From positions 186,001 through 250,000 of the forward strand of contig CAWBZS010000001.1 of the NCBI GenBank assembly GCA_963793335.1: DNA of 64,000 nucleotides. The letters are read 5' to 3'. Shown here piece after piece: positions 50,356-59,479 of the stretch. The notes under the pieces were generated by a model, which worked only from the letters and a program-made list of their open reading frames with translations, made no database searches and was not told the origin of the DNA. Position numbers and translations under genes: made by a program. How positions within the stretch are numbered: the stretch's first letter is position 1; each line of letters starts with the position of its first letter. The DNA is from Sva-07 sp963793335 (lineage in GTDB: Bacteria > Actinomycetota > Acidimicrobiia > Acidimicrobiales > Ilumatobacteraceae).

Positions 50356-52908
50356 GTGACCACCAACCCTGCAGCCGACTCACACTGGGCGTCCACGGTC
50401 GTCCTCGGGAACGGCGACACGGTGTTCATCCGGCCGCTCACCGTCGACGACCGACCCGCACTCGCTGCGTTCCACGAACGCCAATCCTCCGAGAGCATCT
50501 ACAAGCGCTACTTCTCACCAAAGCCCACGCTGAGCGACAAGGAACTCCTGCACTTCACCGACGTCGACATGGTCGACCGTGCGGCGTTGGCGGTCGAGTC
50601 ACACGACGAGTTCATCGCCTGGGCGAGCTACGAACGCTGGCCGGGGCGCAACGAGGCCGAGGCCGCCTTCATGGTCGGCGACGGTCACCAGGGCGCAGGA
50701 ATCGCGACCCTGCTGCTCGAGCATCTCGCCGTGATCGCTCGCAGCAACGGCATCGAGCGGTTCACCGCTGAGGTGCTCGGCGACAACCGGGCGATGCTCG
50801 CCGTGTTCGCCAAGGCCGGGTGGCCGTTGCAGCGACGCTTCGACTCGGGTGTGGTCGACCTCGACTGGGAGTTGGCCGACACCGACGAATTCCTCGACAG
50901 CGTGGAACGTCGCGAGCAACGCGCGGACGCTCGCGCCGTCGCTCGCATCCTGCTGCCACGCGCGGTCGCCGTGATCGGTGCGTCCGAGACCCCTGGTTCG
51001 GTGGGCGACGCGATCTGGCAGAACGTCGCCAAGAGCGTCGACGTCCCCATCTATGCGGTCAACCCGCGCCACGACACGGTGCACGGCCACCCCTGCTGCC
51101 GGTCGATCGCTGAGGTTCCCGATGAGGTCTCGCTGGCGGTGATCGCCGTGCCGGCAGATCAGCTCGACGCCACCATCGACGCCTGCATCGACAAGCGGAT
51201 GCGGGGTGCCGTCGTCGTGACCACGGTCGACGGCACCGACGTCGACGTTCCGGCGCTGATCACCCGAGCGCGGCGCAATGGTCTTCGTATCATCGGCCCG
51301 TCGAGCATGGGCATCGCGTCGCCCCGTCCGGAGACCCACCTCCAAGCGGCGCTCGTCGACGTCGCACTTCCGCCTGGCGGCGTGGCGATCTCGATGCAGT
51401 CCGGCTCGCTCGGCAGTTCGCTGCTGCGCAAGGCCAACGACGTGGCGCTCGGCGTGTCGTGGTTCGTGTCGCTGGGTGACAAGAGCGACATCTCCGCCAA
51501 CGATCTGCTGCAGTTCTGGGAGCAGGACGACAACACACAGCTGATCGCGATGTACACCGAGTCGTTCGGCAACCCGCGCAAGTTCGCCCGGCTCGCCCGC
51601 CGTGTCTCTCGGAGCAAACCGATCGTCGCCGTTCGGACGGGTGCCGCCGCCACCGGCGAGATGGGCGGGGCGCTCTACCAGCAGGCTGGGCTCATCGAGG
51701 TGCCGACCGTGCCAGCGCTGCTGGAAACCGTCAGGGCCATGGCAACCCAGCCGGTCCTCGAAGGACCTCGGGTGGCGGTGATCACCAACTCGCGCAGTCC
51801 GGGCATTCTGGCCCACGCAGCGCTCGTCTCGGCTGGGCTCGATCCGGTCGACGGGCCTCGACGGCTCGACTGGAACGCTCACGCGAGCGACTATCCCGCA
51901 GCGATCCGCGCGGCGATCGACGACGACGGCATCGACGGGCTGATGGTGATCTACGCGCCGGCTGTCGCGGCCGACGTCGATGCGGCAGCTCGTGACATCG
52001 ATGAGGCCGCCGCCGGGTCGTCGAAGCCTGTGATCGCCGTGCTCCTCGGCGGCGCCGACGGGCCCGTGGCCCCTGGGTCACCCGTGCCGGCGTTCACGTT
52101 CCCCGAGCAGGCAGCCGCGGCGCTCGGACGCTCCTACGGCTACGCCCGTTGGCGACGCGACGAAGCGGCCGCGCCGGCCGAGCCCTCCCGTCCGGTCAAC
52201 CCCGCAGATGCCCACGACATCATCAGCGAGGCGGTCGCCCGCGACGGCGCCGACGCCAACTTGGACCTCGCCAGCAAGCGCCGGCTCCTCGCCAGCTACA
52301 GCATCGACATGGCGGCGGCGGGCGAGGCCACGCCCGACTCGGCAAGCGAGGTCGCAGCCCAGATCGGCTACCCCATCGCGCTGAAGGCGGTTCGGCGCCG
52401 GCCCGGCCGATCGGCCCGTGCCGGCGTGGCGCTCGACCTCACCGACGATGCCGACATCGCCGAGGCGCTCGAGTTGATGCACGAGTCGCTCGGCGACGAC
52501 GCCGACGACCTGATCATCCAGGCCATGACCTCACCTGGCGTCGACGTCCGCATCCACTGCGAGCACGACGACCGCCTCGGGGCAATCGTGTCCGTCGGCC
52601 TGGGTGGCGCTCAGGCAGATGCGATCGACGACCGGACGAGTCGCCTCGCACCGGTCTCGCCGGCCACCGCCGCAACCATGCTGGGCGAGACACGTCTCAC
52701 GGCGGTACTCGCCGACGCCGGCTTCGAGACGTCGGCCCTCGTCGACGCCATCGTCGCAGCCGCCCAACTGGCATCCGACCACCCGGAGGTGACAGAACTC
52801 GATCTCAATCCGGTGATCGTGTCCGAGGTGGGTGCGGTGGTCACCGACGCGATGATCCGGCTCGGCGCGCACGACCAGGGCGACGGACCGCTGCGTCGCC
52901 TCGATTGA
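50356..52908 (+). CDS. GNAT acetyltransferase fused to ADP-forming acyl-CoA-synthetase-like domains (Pat-like)
   Basis: The 850-residue product begins with a GNAT domain (about 22-180) whose acetyl-CoA loop reads GDGHQGAGIATLLLEHL. A CoA-binding NDP-forming synthetase domain (AVIGASETPGSVGD) and a flavodoxin-like ligase segment follow, then an ATP-grasp-type C-terminal part (ALKAVRRRPGRSARAG; ELDLNPVIV). The His that is phosphorylated in true ADP-forming synthetases (usual SHTG) is absent: the region reads GEMGGALYQQAG. The synthetase part is therefore probably regulatory, as in Pat protein lysine acetyltransferases, with the GNAT domain in the N-terminal order seen in actinobacteria. GTG start. 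Confidence 0.87.
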   Translation: MTTNPAADSHWASTVVLGNGDTVFIRPLTVDDRPALAAFHERQSSESIYKRYFSPKPTLSDKELLHFTDVDMVDRAALAVESHDEFIAWASYERWPGRNEAEAAFMVGDGHQGAGIATLLLEHLAVIARSNGIERFTAEVLGDNRAMLAVFAKAGWPLQRRFDSGVVDLDWELADTDEFLDSVERREQRADARAVARILLPRAVAVIGASETPGSVGDAIWQNVAKSVDVPIYAVNPRHDTVHGHPCCRSIAEVPDEVSLAVIAVPADQLDATIDACIDKRMRGAVVVTTVDGTDVDVPALITRARRNGLRIIGPSSMGIASPRPETHLQAALVDVALPPGGVAISMQSGSLGSSLLRKANDVALGVSWFVSLGDKSDISANDLLQFWEQDDNTQLIAMYTESFGNPRKFARLARRVSRSKPIVAVRTGAAATGEMGGALYQQAGLIEVPTVPALLETVRAMATQPVLEGPRVAVITNSRSPGILAHAALVSAGLDPVDGPRRLDWNAHASDYPAAIRAAIDDDGIDGLMVIYAPAVAADVDAAARDIDEAAAGSSKPVIAVLLGGADGPVAPGSPVPAFTFPEQAAAALGRSYGYARWRRDEAAAPAEPSRPVNPADAHDIISEAVARDGADANLDLASKRRLLASYSIDMAAAGEATPDSASEVAAQIGYPIALKAVRRRPGRSARAGVALDLTDDADIAEALELMHESLGDDADDLIIQAMTSPGVDVRIHCEHDDRLGAIVSVGLGGAQADAIDDRTSRLAPVSPATAATMLGETRLTAVLADAGFETSALVDAIVAAAQLASDHPEVTELDLNPVIVSEVGAVVTDAMIRLGAHDQGDGPLRRLD

Positions 52909-52940
52909 TCGGCGGCTCGACGCAACGGTAGCGTTCGGCA

Positions 52941-54290
52941 ATGGCCTCCCCCGACGAGTTCACCGGTCCGACCACAGAGCTCCTGCAAGCGCTGATCCGC
53001 AACGAGTGCGTCAACGACGGCACACCCGACTCCGGTGGGGAGACACGAAACTCCGATCTGTTGGTCGGCTATCTGGAAGGCGCAGGACTCGACGTCCAGC
53101 GATTCACCCCACGCGCCGGCCGCGACTCGATGGTCGCCCGTATCGAGGGCACCGATCCCGACGCTCCCTCGCTCTGTCTGATGGGTCACACCGACGTGGT
53201 CCCGGTCAACCCCGCCGGCTGGTCGAACGACCCGTTCGGCGGCGAGGTCATCGACGGGGAGGTCTGGGGTCGCGGGGCGATCGACATGCTCAACCTCACC
53301 TCCTCGATGGCGGTCGCGTTCCGCCGCTTGGCCACCGAGGGCTTCCGACCCAAGGGCGACCTGATCTACTTCGGCGTCGGCGACGAGGAGGCCGGCGGGG
53401 TGTGGGGCGCCGAGTGGATGGCCGAGCACCACTGGGACGCAATCGACGCCGACTACGTGCTCACCGAGCTCGGCGGATGGTCGAGCACCGACGACCATGG
53501 CCATCGGACGGTCACGGTCAACGTCGGCGAGAAGGGGATCGCCTGGCGCCGGCTGCGTGTCCACGGCACACCCGGCCACGGCTCGATGCCGTTCGGCGCC
53601 GACAACGCGCTGATCAAGGCCGCCGAGATCGTCCGCCGGCTGTCGGAGTACCAGCCCGCGGCGCACATCGACGACATCTGGCGCGGCCAGGTCGCTGCGA
53701 TGCACTTGCCCGACGAGCTCAAGGCGGGCTTGGCATCGAGTGAGACGATCATGGCCACGCTCGAGACCCTGCCCGTGCCGGTGGCCCGACGTTGCCATGC
53801 CGAGACCCACACGACGTTCTCACCCAACGTGGCGCACGGCGGGCAGAAGACCAACACCATTCCCGACGTGGTCGACATCGACGTCGACATCCGCACCGTG
53901 CCGGGAACGACCCGCGCCGATGTCGAGTCGATGCTGCGCGAGGCGCTCGGCAACATGTTCGATCAGGTCGACATCACGGTGCTGCAGCACAGCGACCCGA
54001 CGTCGTGCGACTTCGGACCGTCCAACGCCCTCTGGGAGAGCGTCACCAAGCACACTCAGGTGGCGTACCCGAATGCGCAACTGGTGCCCGGGCTGATCGT
54101 CGGTGGCACCGACGCCCGCTTCTACCGCGAGCGGGGCCGCACCGCATACGGCGCTGGACTCTTCTCGCCGAAGATGGACTTCTCGACGTTCGGTTCGCGG
54201 TTCCACGGCAACGATGAGCGGATCGACGTCGAGTCGCTCGGTCTGGCCGGCAACTACTTCTACGGCATCGCGAAGGACCTCGTCGGCTGA
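52941..54290 (+). CDS. M20-family metallopeptidase/amidohydrolase
   Basis: The 449-residue protein has M20 metal ligands and catalytic residues: GHTDVVP (His, catalytic Asp), GRGAIDM (bridging Asp), GDEEAGG (catalytic Glu and ligand) and the C-terminal FHGNDERID (His), with a lid/dimer domain between. It resembles the ArgE/DapE/carboxypeptidase G2 group; the peptide or N-acyl substrate is unknown. It follows the acetyltransferase by 32 nt on the same strand and may be co-transcribed. Confidence 0.9.
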   Translation: MASPDEFTGPTTELLQALIRNECVNDGTPDSGGETRNSDLLVGYLEGAGLDVQRFTPRAGRDSMVARIEGTDPDAPSLCLMGHTDVVPVNPAGWSNDPFGGEVIDGEVWGRGAIDMLNLTSSMAVAFRRLATEGFRPKGDLIYFGVGDEEAGGVWGAEWMAEHHWDAIDADYVLTELGGWSSTDDHGHRTVTVNVGEKGIAWRRLRVHGTPGHGSMPFGADNALIKAAEIVRRLSEYQPAAHIDDIWRGQVAAMHLPDELKAGLASSETIMATLETLPVPVARRCHAETHTTFSPNVAHGGQKTNTIPDVVDIDVDIRTVPGTTRADVESMLREALGNMFDQVDITVLQHSDPTSCDFGPSNALWESVTKHTQVAYPNAQLVPGLIVGGTDARFYRERGRTAYGAGLFSPKMDFSTFGSRFHGNDERIDVESLGLAGNYFYGIAKDLVG

Positions 54291-54312
54291 CCACCCGTCC
54301 CACCCGCCGATC

Positions 54313-54349
54313 GACGTAACGTTTGGTGTCAGACACCAAACGTTACGTC
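54313..54349. terminator. Long perfect GTCAGAC-centred palindrome between convergent genes
   Basis: Eighteen-bp perfect arms (GACGTAACGTTTGGTGTC and complement) flank a single A in the gap between the convergent M20 and cofE genes. It overlaps the cofE stop codon (54348-54350). It can form an extremely stable hairpin in both transcripts, fitting a bidirectional terminator, and shares its core with the elements at 29275 and 49239. Confidence 0.65.
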
Positions 54350-55100
54350 AGCGGAAGAGATCGCGTTCGGAGTCGCGGAGCACCGGCGCCATCGTGGCCT
54401 CGTCGTCGACGACCCACTCGTGCCCGCGCACGACCGCGACCGGCACCCGGCTGGTGTTGCCCTTGACGAGTTCGGCCGCCGCGGTCAGTTCGTCGACGAC
54501 GCAGATCTCCTGCACCCGGAACTCGTGGCCGTGCGGATCGTGCTGGCCGATGTAGCTGTACAGCGGGTGCATACCGGCGACACCGATCGCGATGTCGGTC
54601 TGGCCCTCGCGCCATGGTCGACCGAACGTGTCGCTGATGACCACTGCGACGTCGACACCGAGCTCGGCAAACCGCTGGCGGGAGCGACGGGCCGAGGCAT
54701 CGGAGTCCTTCGGCAGCACGAGCACCCGATCGTGGGCACCACTCGATGACTGGTCGACACCGGAGTTCGCACAGCAGAAACCGTGGTGCGTCTCGGTGAT
54801 CAGCACCGGGCCGATCTGACGGATCACCCGCTTCGACTCCCGCAGGACCACTTCGACCACTCGCGGGTCCTTGTCCCACCGCTGCGCCCACGACGTGGCG
54901 AACGACGACGGGTCGACGTCGGCGAGGTCGACAGCACACCCCTCGGCCTTCGACACGACCTTCGACGTGATCACGACGACGTCGCCGTCCATCAGCGGCG
55001 TCCCGGTCGCCGCGGCAGCCTCGAAGGTCTGCGCGGCGAGGTCGTCTCCGGCGACGATCTCGGGCAGCCCGTCGACACCGAAGACCTCGATGCGAGCCAC
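54348..55100 (-). CDS. cofE: Coenzyme F420-0:L-glutamate ligase
   Basis: The 250-residue CofE adds glutamates to F420-0 to make the polyglutamylated deazaflavin cofactor. The sequence shows the family's VFGVDGLPEIVAGDDL start, DVVVITSKVVSKAEG, ETHHGFCCANSGVDQSS and DTFGRPWREGQTDIAIGVAG. It stands alone, without the C-terminal reductase domain fused in mycobacterial FbiB. The GTG at 55100 is taken as start because homology begins there. It lies 2 nt after the upstream hydrolase stop, so it is probably co-transcribed with it. It indicates an F420-producing organism. Confidence 0.93.
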   Translation of the reverse strand: MARIEVFGVDGLPEIVAGDDLAAQTFEAAAATGTPLMDGDVVVITSKVVSKAEGCAVDLADVDPSSFATSWAQRWDKDPRVVEVVLRESKRVIRQIGPVLITETHHGFCCANSGVDQSSSGAHDRVLVLPKDSDASARRSRQRFAELGVDVAVVISDTFGRPWREGQTDIAIGVAGMHPLYSYIGQHDPHGHEFRVQEICVVDELTAAAELVKGNTSRVPVAVVRGHEWVVDDEATMAPVLRDSERDLFR

Positions 55101-55102
55101 GA

Positions 55103-55888
55103 TCAGGTGGGCAGCCCAGCGAGGAAGTCGCTGAGGGCTGCGTTGACCGGCTCGGGGTTGGTGAGGTTCGCTGCGTGGGCGCCGCCCACCTTGACGACGG
55201 GGCCCGAACCGACGAGTCCGGCGGCGAGCGCTTCGGCCTTGTCCATCGAGATCGAGGCGTCCTCGGTGCCGTGCACGACGATCGCCGGACACGTGATCTC
55301 GCCGAGCCGGCCGGTGACGTCGTCACGCGACATCAGCGTGGCGAACGGCTGCTGGATGTAGTCGTTCGGCTGCTGCTTCCATTTGGCGATCCAGATCGGA
55401 TCGACCTCGGGATCGGAGATGATCAGCCCCGCCACCGTCTCGACCAGTTCGTCGACCGGGCCGGCGGCCAGCCACGTGTCGCGCAGCGCTTCGTAGCCGG
55501 GAACGACGTCGGGATCCTCGGTGCCGGCTTGGGTGTCGAGCAGGATCAGTGCCCGGACGCGCTCGGGCGCCGTGAGTGCCACACGAAGCGACAGGAATCC
55601 CCCCTGGCTCATCCCGCCGACCACGGCACGTTCGATGCCGAGGTGATCGAGCAGGCCGAGACAGTCGGCCGCCGAATCCCAGTAGGTGAACGGCTCGCCG
55701 TCGTACTGCGTTCGACCGAACCCGCGCTCGTCCCAGGTGATCACCCGGTACCGATCCCGTAGGGCAGCCACCTGCGGGGCGAACATGTCGGCGTCCATGA
55801 GGAAGCCGTGAGCGAGAATCACCGGTGGCCCGTCACCGCCGGTGTCCTCGAAGTAGATGCGGTTCCCGGCGATGTCGGCGTGCGGCAT
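55103..55888 (-). CDS. Alpha/beta hydrolase
   Basis: The 261-residue product has AHGFLMDADMF at the oxyanion site, nucleophile elbow GMSQGGFLS, the acid in VVHGTEDASIS and His in GGAHAANLTNPE. The layout resembles 3-oxoadipate enol-lactonase-like hydrolases, but the substrate is not identified. It is transcribed with cofE (2-nt gap) and diverges from menB across 34 nt; an in-frame upstream extension into menB has no homology. Confidence 0.86.
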   Translation of the reverse strand: MPHADIAGNRIYFEDTGGDGPPVILAHGFLMDADMFAPQVAALRDRYRVITWDERGFGRTQYDGEPFTYWDSAADCLGLLDHLGIERAVVGGMSQGGFLSLRVALTAPERVRALILLDTQAGTEDPDVVPGYEALRDTWLAAGPVDELVETVAGLIISDPEVDPIWIAKWKQQPNDYIQQPFATLMSRDDVTGRLGEITCPAIVVHGTEDASISMDKAEALAAGLVGSGPVVKVGGAHAANLTNPEPVNAALSDFLAGLPT

Positions 55889-55922
55889 GGGCGAACGGTA
55901 CCCGATGGACCAACATGGGGCG

Positions 55923-56840
55923 ATGGCGAACCCTGCCCCCTCCGTCTCAGAGATCTTCGACCCGTCGGCGTGGTCCGCCGTCGACGGATTCGACTTCACC
56001 GACATCACCTACCACCGAGCGATCGATGCCGGGGTGGTGCGCATCGCGTTCGATCGGCCCGAGATCCGCAACGCCTTCCGCCCACACACCGTCGACGAGT
56101 TGTTCACGGCGCTGGATCACGCCCGGATGTCGACCGATGTCGGCTGCGTCCTGCTCACCGGCAACGGACCGTCACCCAAGGATGGAGGCTGGGCGTTCTG
56201 TTCTGGCGGCGACCAGCGAATCCGTGGCAAGGACGGCTACAAGTACGCGGCCGAAGAGACGGCCGACACGATCGAACCAGGCCGTGCGGGACGCCTCCAC
56301 ATCCTCGAGGTGCAGCGTCTGATCCGGTTCATGCCGAAGGTGGTGATCTGCGTGGTGCCGGGATGGGCTGCAGGCGGTGGACATTCCCTCCACGTCGTCA
56401 GCGATCTCACCCTCGCCAGCACCGAGCATGCCCGCTTCAAGCAGACCGATGCGGATGTGGCCAGCTTCGACGGGGGCTTCGGCTCGGCCTACCTGGCCCG
56501 ACAGGTCGGCCAGAAGTTCGCTCGCGAGATCTTCTTCCTCGGGCGCGAGTACACCGCCGACGACATGGTGGCGATGGGAGCGGTCAACGCCTCGATCCCC
56601 CACGCCGAGTTGGAGGCCACCGCACTGCAGTGGGGTCGCGAGATCTGTGCGAAGAGCCCGACCGCGCAACGCATGTTGAAGTTCTCGTTCAACCTGATCG
56701 ACGACGGCCTGGTCGGCCAACAGGTGTTCGCCGGTGAGGCGACCCGCCTGGCGTACGCCTCCGACGAGGCCCAGGAGGGTCGCGACAGCTTCCTCGAGAA
56801 GCGTCCCGCCGACTGGGCGCCCTACCCGTACCACTTCTGA
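55923..56840 (+). CDS. menB: 1,4-dihydroxy-2-naphthoyl-CoA synthase
   Basis: The 305-residue crotonase-fold enzyme cyclises O-succinylbenzoyl-CoA in menaquinone synthesis. MenB hallmarks are IAFDRPEIRNAFRPHTVDEL, LTGNGPSPKDGGWAFCSGGD, VVPGWAAGGGHSLHVVSDLT, TDADVASFDGGFGSAYLARQ and the Trp/Tyr-rich tail DWAPYPYHF. ATG 55923 is preferred (GGGGCG upstream); ATG 55905 would add 6 residues. No other men gene lies in the window. Confidence 0.94.
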   Translation: MANPAPSVSEIFDPSAWSAVDGFDFTDITYHRAIDAGVVRIAFDRPEIRNAFRPHTVDELFTALDHARMSTDVGCVLLTGNGPSPKDGGWAFCSGGDQRIRGKDGYKYAAEETADTIEPGRAGRLHILEVQRLIRFMPKVVICVVPGWAAGGGHSLHVVSDLTLASTEHARFKQTDADVASFDGGFGSAYLARQVGQKFAREIFFLGREYTADDMVAMGAVNASIPHAELEATALQWGREICAKSPTAQRMLKFSFNLIDDGLVGQQVFAGEATRLAYASDEAQEGRDSFLEKRPADWAPYPYHF

Positions 56841-56855
56841 TGCCCCCACACCCCC

Positions 56856-56903
56856 TTTGTGCAGCGTTTTCGGTGGCCCGGGTCACAGAAAACGCAACAC
56901 AAA
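56856..56903. terminator. Imperfect hairpin after menB
   Basis: TTTGTGCAGCGTTTTC (56856-56871) pairs with GAAAACGCAACACAAA (56888-56903) with two mismatches and a 16-nt loop in the 85-nt gap between menB and the TrmH gene. It may be a terminator or an mRNA element controlling the GTG start 22 nt downstream. Confidence 0.35.
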
Positions 56904-56925
56904 CGAAGATTGAGGGTGGTGTCCG

Positions 56926-57732
56926 GTGGACGTGATCCAGATCGACGATCCGGACGACGACCGCTTCAGCCAATTCCGCCTCAACGAGCGCGGGCTGGCC
57001 AGCCGCGCCGACAAGCGAGACGACGCCGGCGCCGGGATGTTCCTCGCCGAGGGCGATCTCGTTGTCGATCGGGCCGTCGCGGCCGGCTGTCGGCCGGTCG
57101 CTGCACTCGTCGACATCGAGCGGATTCCCGACATCGCGCGGCGCCTCGCCGACGAGCATGCCTGCCCGGTGTACGGCGGCGGCGAGCGGGTGCGCAGTGT
57201 CGTGTCCCAACTCGGTGTACCGCTGTCGATCATTGCGCTGTTCGACCGGCCGAGCCGGCCGTCGGTTGCCGAACTGGCGGCGGTCGCGAATCGACTGGTG
57301 ATCGTCGAAGCCGTCGACAACCCGTCCAACATCGGTTCGATCATCCGCAACGCTGCTGCGCTCGGGTGGGACGGGCTGGTGCTGGACCACACCAGCGCCG
57401 ATCCCCTGGCGCGCCGATCGTTGCGGGTCGGCATGGGCACCGTGTTCGCCCTGCCGCACGCCCGCACCACCGACCTTGCCGGTGAGCTCCGGTCGCTCGA
57501 CGACATCGAACTCTTCGCCCTCACCCCCGATCCGACCGCCAGGTCGATCGGCTCGATCACGCCTGGACCCCGGGTGGGCATCATGATCGGTTCGGAACGC
57601 TCGGGGCTCAGTTCGGAACTGCTCGAGCTGGCCACGCCGGTGCGCATTCCGATGGCGGCCGGCGTCGATTCGCTCAATGCTGCAGCTGCCACGGCCGTTG
57701 GCTGCTTCGCCCTCGGCCCACGACTCGACTGA
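56926..57732 (+). CDS. TrmH/SpoU-family RNA 2'-O-methyltransferase
   Basis: The 268-residue protein has the three SPOUT motifs: EAVDNPSNIGSIIRNAAALG (motif 1), GIMIGSERSGLSSELL (motif 2) and IPMAAGVDSLNAAAATAVG (motif 3). The N-terminal substrate-binding domain is present. It methylates a ribose of tRNA or rRNA with S-adenosylmethionine; which RNA is unknown. GTG start at 56926. It is followed by purU after 22 nt on the same strand. Confidence 0.9.
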   Translation: MDVIQIDDPDDDRFSQFRLNERGLASRADKRDDAGAGMFLAEGDLVVDRAVAAGCRPVAALVDIERIPDIARRLADEHACPVYGGGERVRSVVSQLGVPLSIIALFDRPSRPSVAELAAVANRLVIVEAVDNPSNIGSIIRNAAALGWDGLVLDHTSADPLARRSLRVGMGTVFALPHARTTDLAGELRSLDDIELFALTPDPTARSIGSITPGPRVGIMIGSERSGLSSELLELATPVRIPMAAGVDSLNAAAATAVGCFALGPRLD

Positions 57733-57754
57733 TTCAGCGGGTAGAACGAAGCAC

Positions 57755-58615
<861 letters not shown>

Positions 58616-58639
58616 TCATTGCGGTCGGAACCGGACGGG

Positions 58640-59479
58640 TCACTCGGCAGCGGCGGACGCCGCAGCGCGACGAGAACTCCGACCGCGCGGCGCACTGCCG
58701 CTCGGTTCCCACGAGAAGCGCTTGATCGCGACCAACAACCCGGCGGCACCCCATGCGGCGATGAACAGCAAGCTCGTCCAGTTGAATGCGGGCGCATCGA
58801 CCACCGGCGTGAAGCAGTCCTGGAACGCCTCGGCGAACGCCTTGAGCGGGAAGATCCCGCCGATGACCTCGATCCAGCGTGGGGCGTCATCGACCTGGAT
58901 GAAGATGTTCGACACGAACGCCAGCGGCAAGATGATCGCGTTGGCCGCAGCTGATGCGGAGCTGGCAGTTTTCACGACCGCTGCGAGCGCCATGCCCAAC
59001 GCCGCAAACGAGCCGACGCCGACCAGGAAGGTGACGAATGCGGCAGGCATCTTGGCGGGATCGATCTCGAGGTCATAGGCCACCACGCCGAGGGTGAGCA
59101 TCGCCACGACGCCGACGAACGCGATGATCACCGCCGAGCAGATGAATCCGGCGATGTAGATCCACGTCGGCAGGGGCGTCCCGCGCCACCGCTTCAGGAC
59201 ACCTTCGTCGCGACGGATCGGCACCATGTTGGCGAGATTGGTGAAGGTGGCAGACACCGCCGTGAACGCGGCGAGCCCACCGGTGTAGAACTGCGATGCG
59301 GTCACCTCGCCCTCGGGCGTCGAGAAGACACTGTTGCCGAAGAGTGCGTTGAACAACACCAGCATCACGAGCGGCAGTCCGAGGGTGAAGAACACCGCCA
59401 CCGGGATGCGCACGAACGCCACGAGTTGGTACCGGGTCTGCCCGGCCACGAGTCGCAGGGTCGACGGGTATGCGTTCAC
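58640..59479 (-). CDS. ABC-2-type exporter permease
   Basis: The 279-residue integral membrane protein has about six hydrophobic helices (for example VAVFFTLGLPLVMLVLFNAL, ICSAVIIAFVGVVAMLTLGV, LLFIAAWGAAGLLVAI), typical of daunorubicin/multidrug ABC-2 permeases. The GTG at 59479 overlaps the natural end of the ATPase gene as GTGA (59476-59479). In the given sequence the same frame is open all the way back through the ATPase, giving an apparent 596-residue fusion; a frameshift in the ATPase explains this. The cargo is unknown. Confidence 0.85.
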   Translation of the reverse strand: MNAYPSTLRLVAGQTRYQLVAFVRIPVAVFFTLGLPLVMLVLFNALFGNSVFSTPEGEVTASQFYTGGLAAFTAVSATFTNLANMVPIRRDEGVLKRWRGTPLPTWIYIAGFICSAVIIAFVGVVAMLTLGVVAYDLEIDPAKMPAAFVTFLVGVGSFAALGMALAAVVKTASSASAAANAIILPLAFVSNIFIQVDDAPRWIEVIGGIFPLKAFAEAFQDCFTPVVDAPAFNWTSLLFIAAWGAAGLLVAIKRFSWEPSGSAPRGRSSRRAAASAAAE

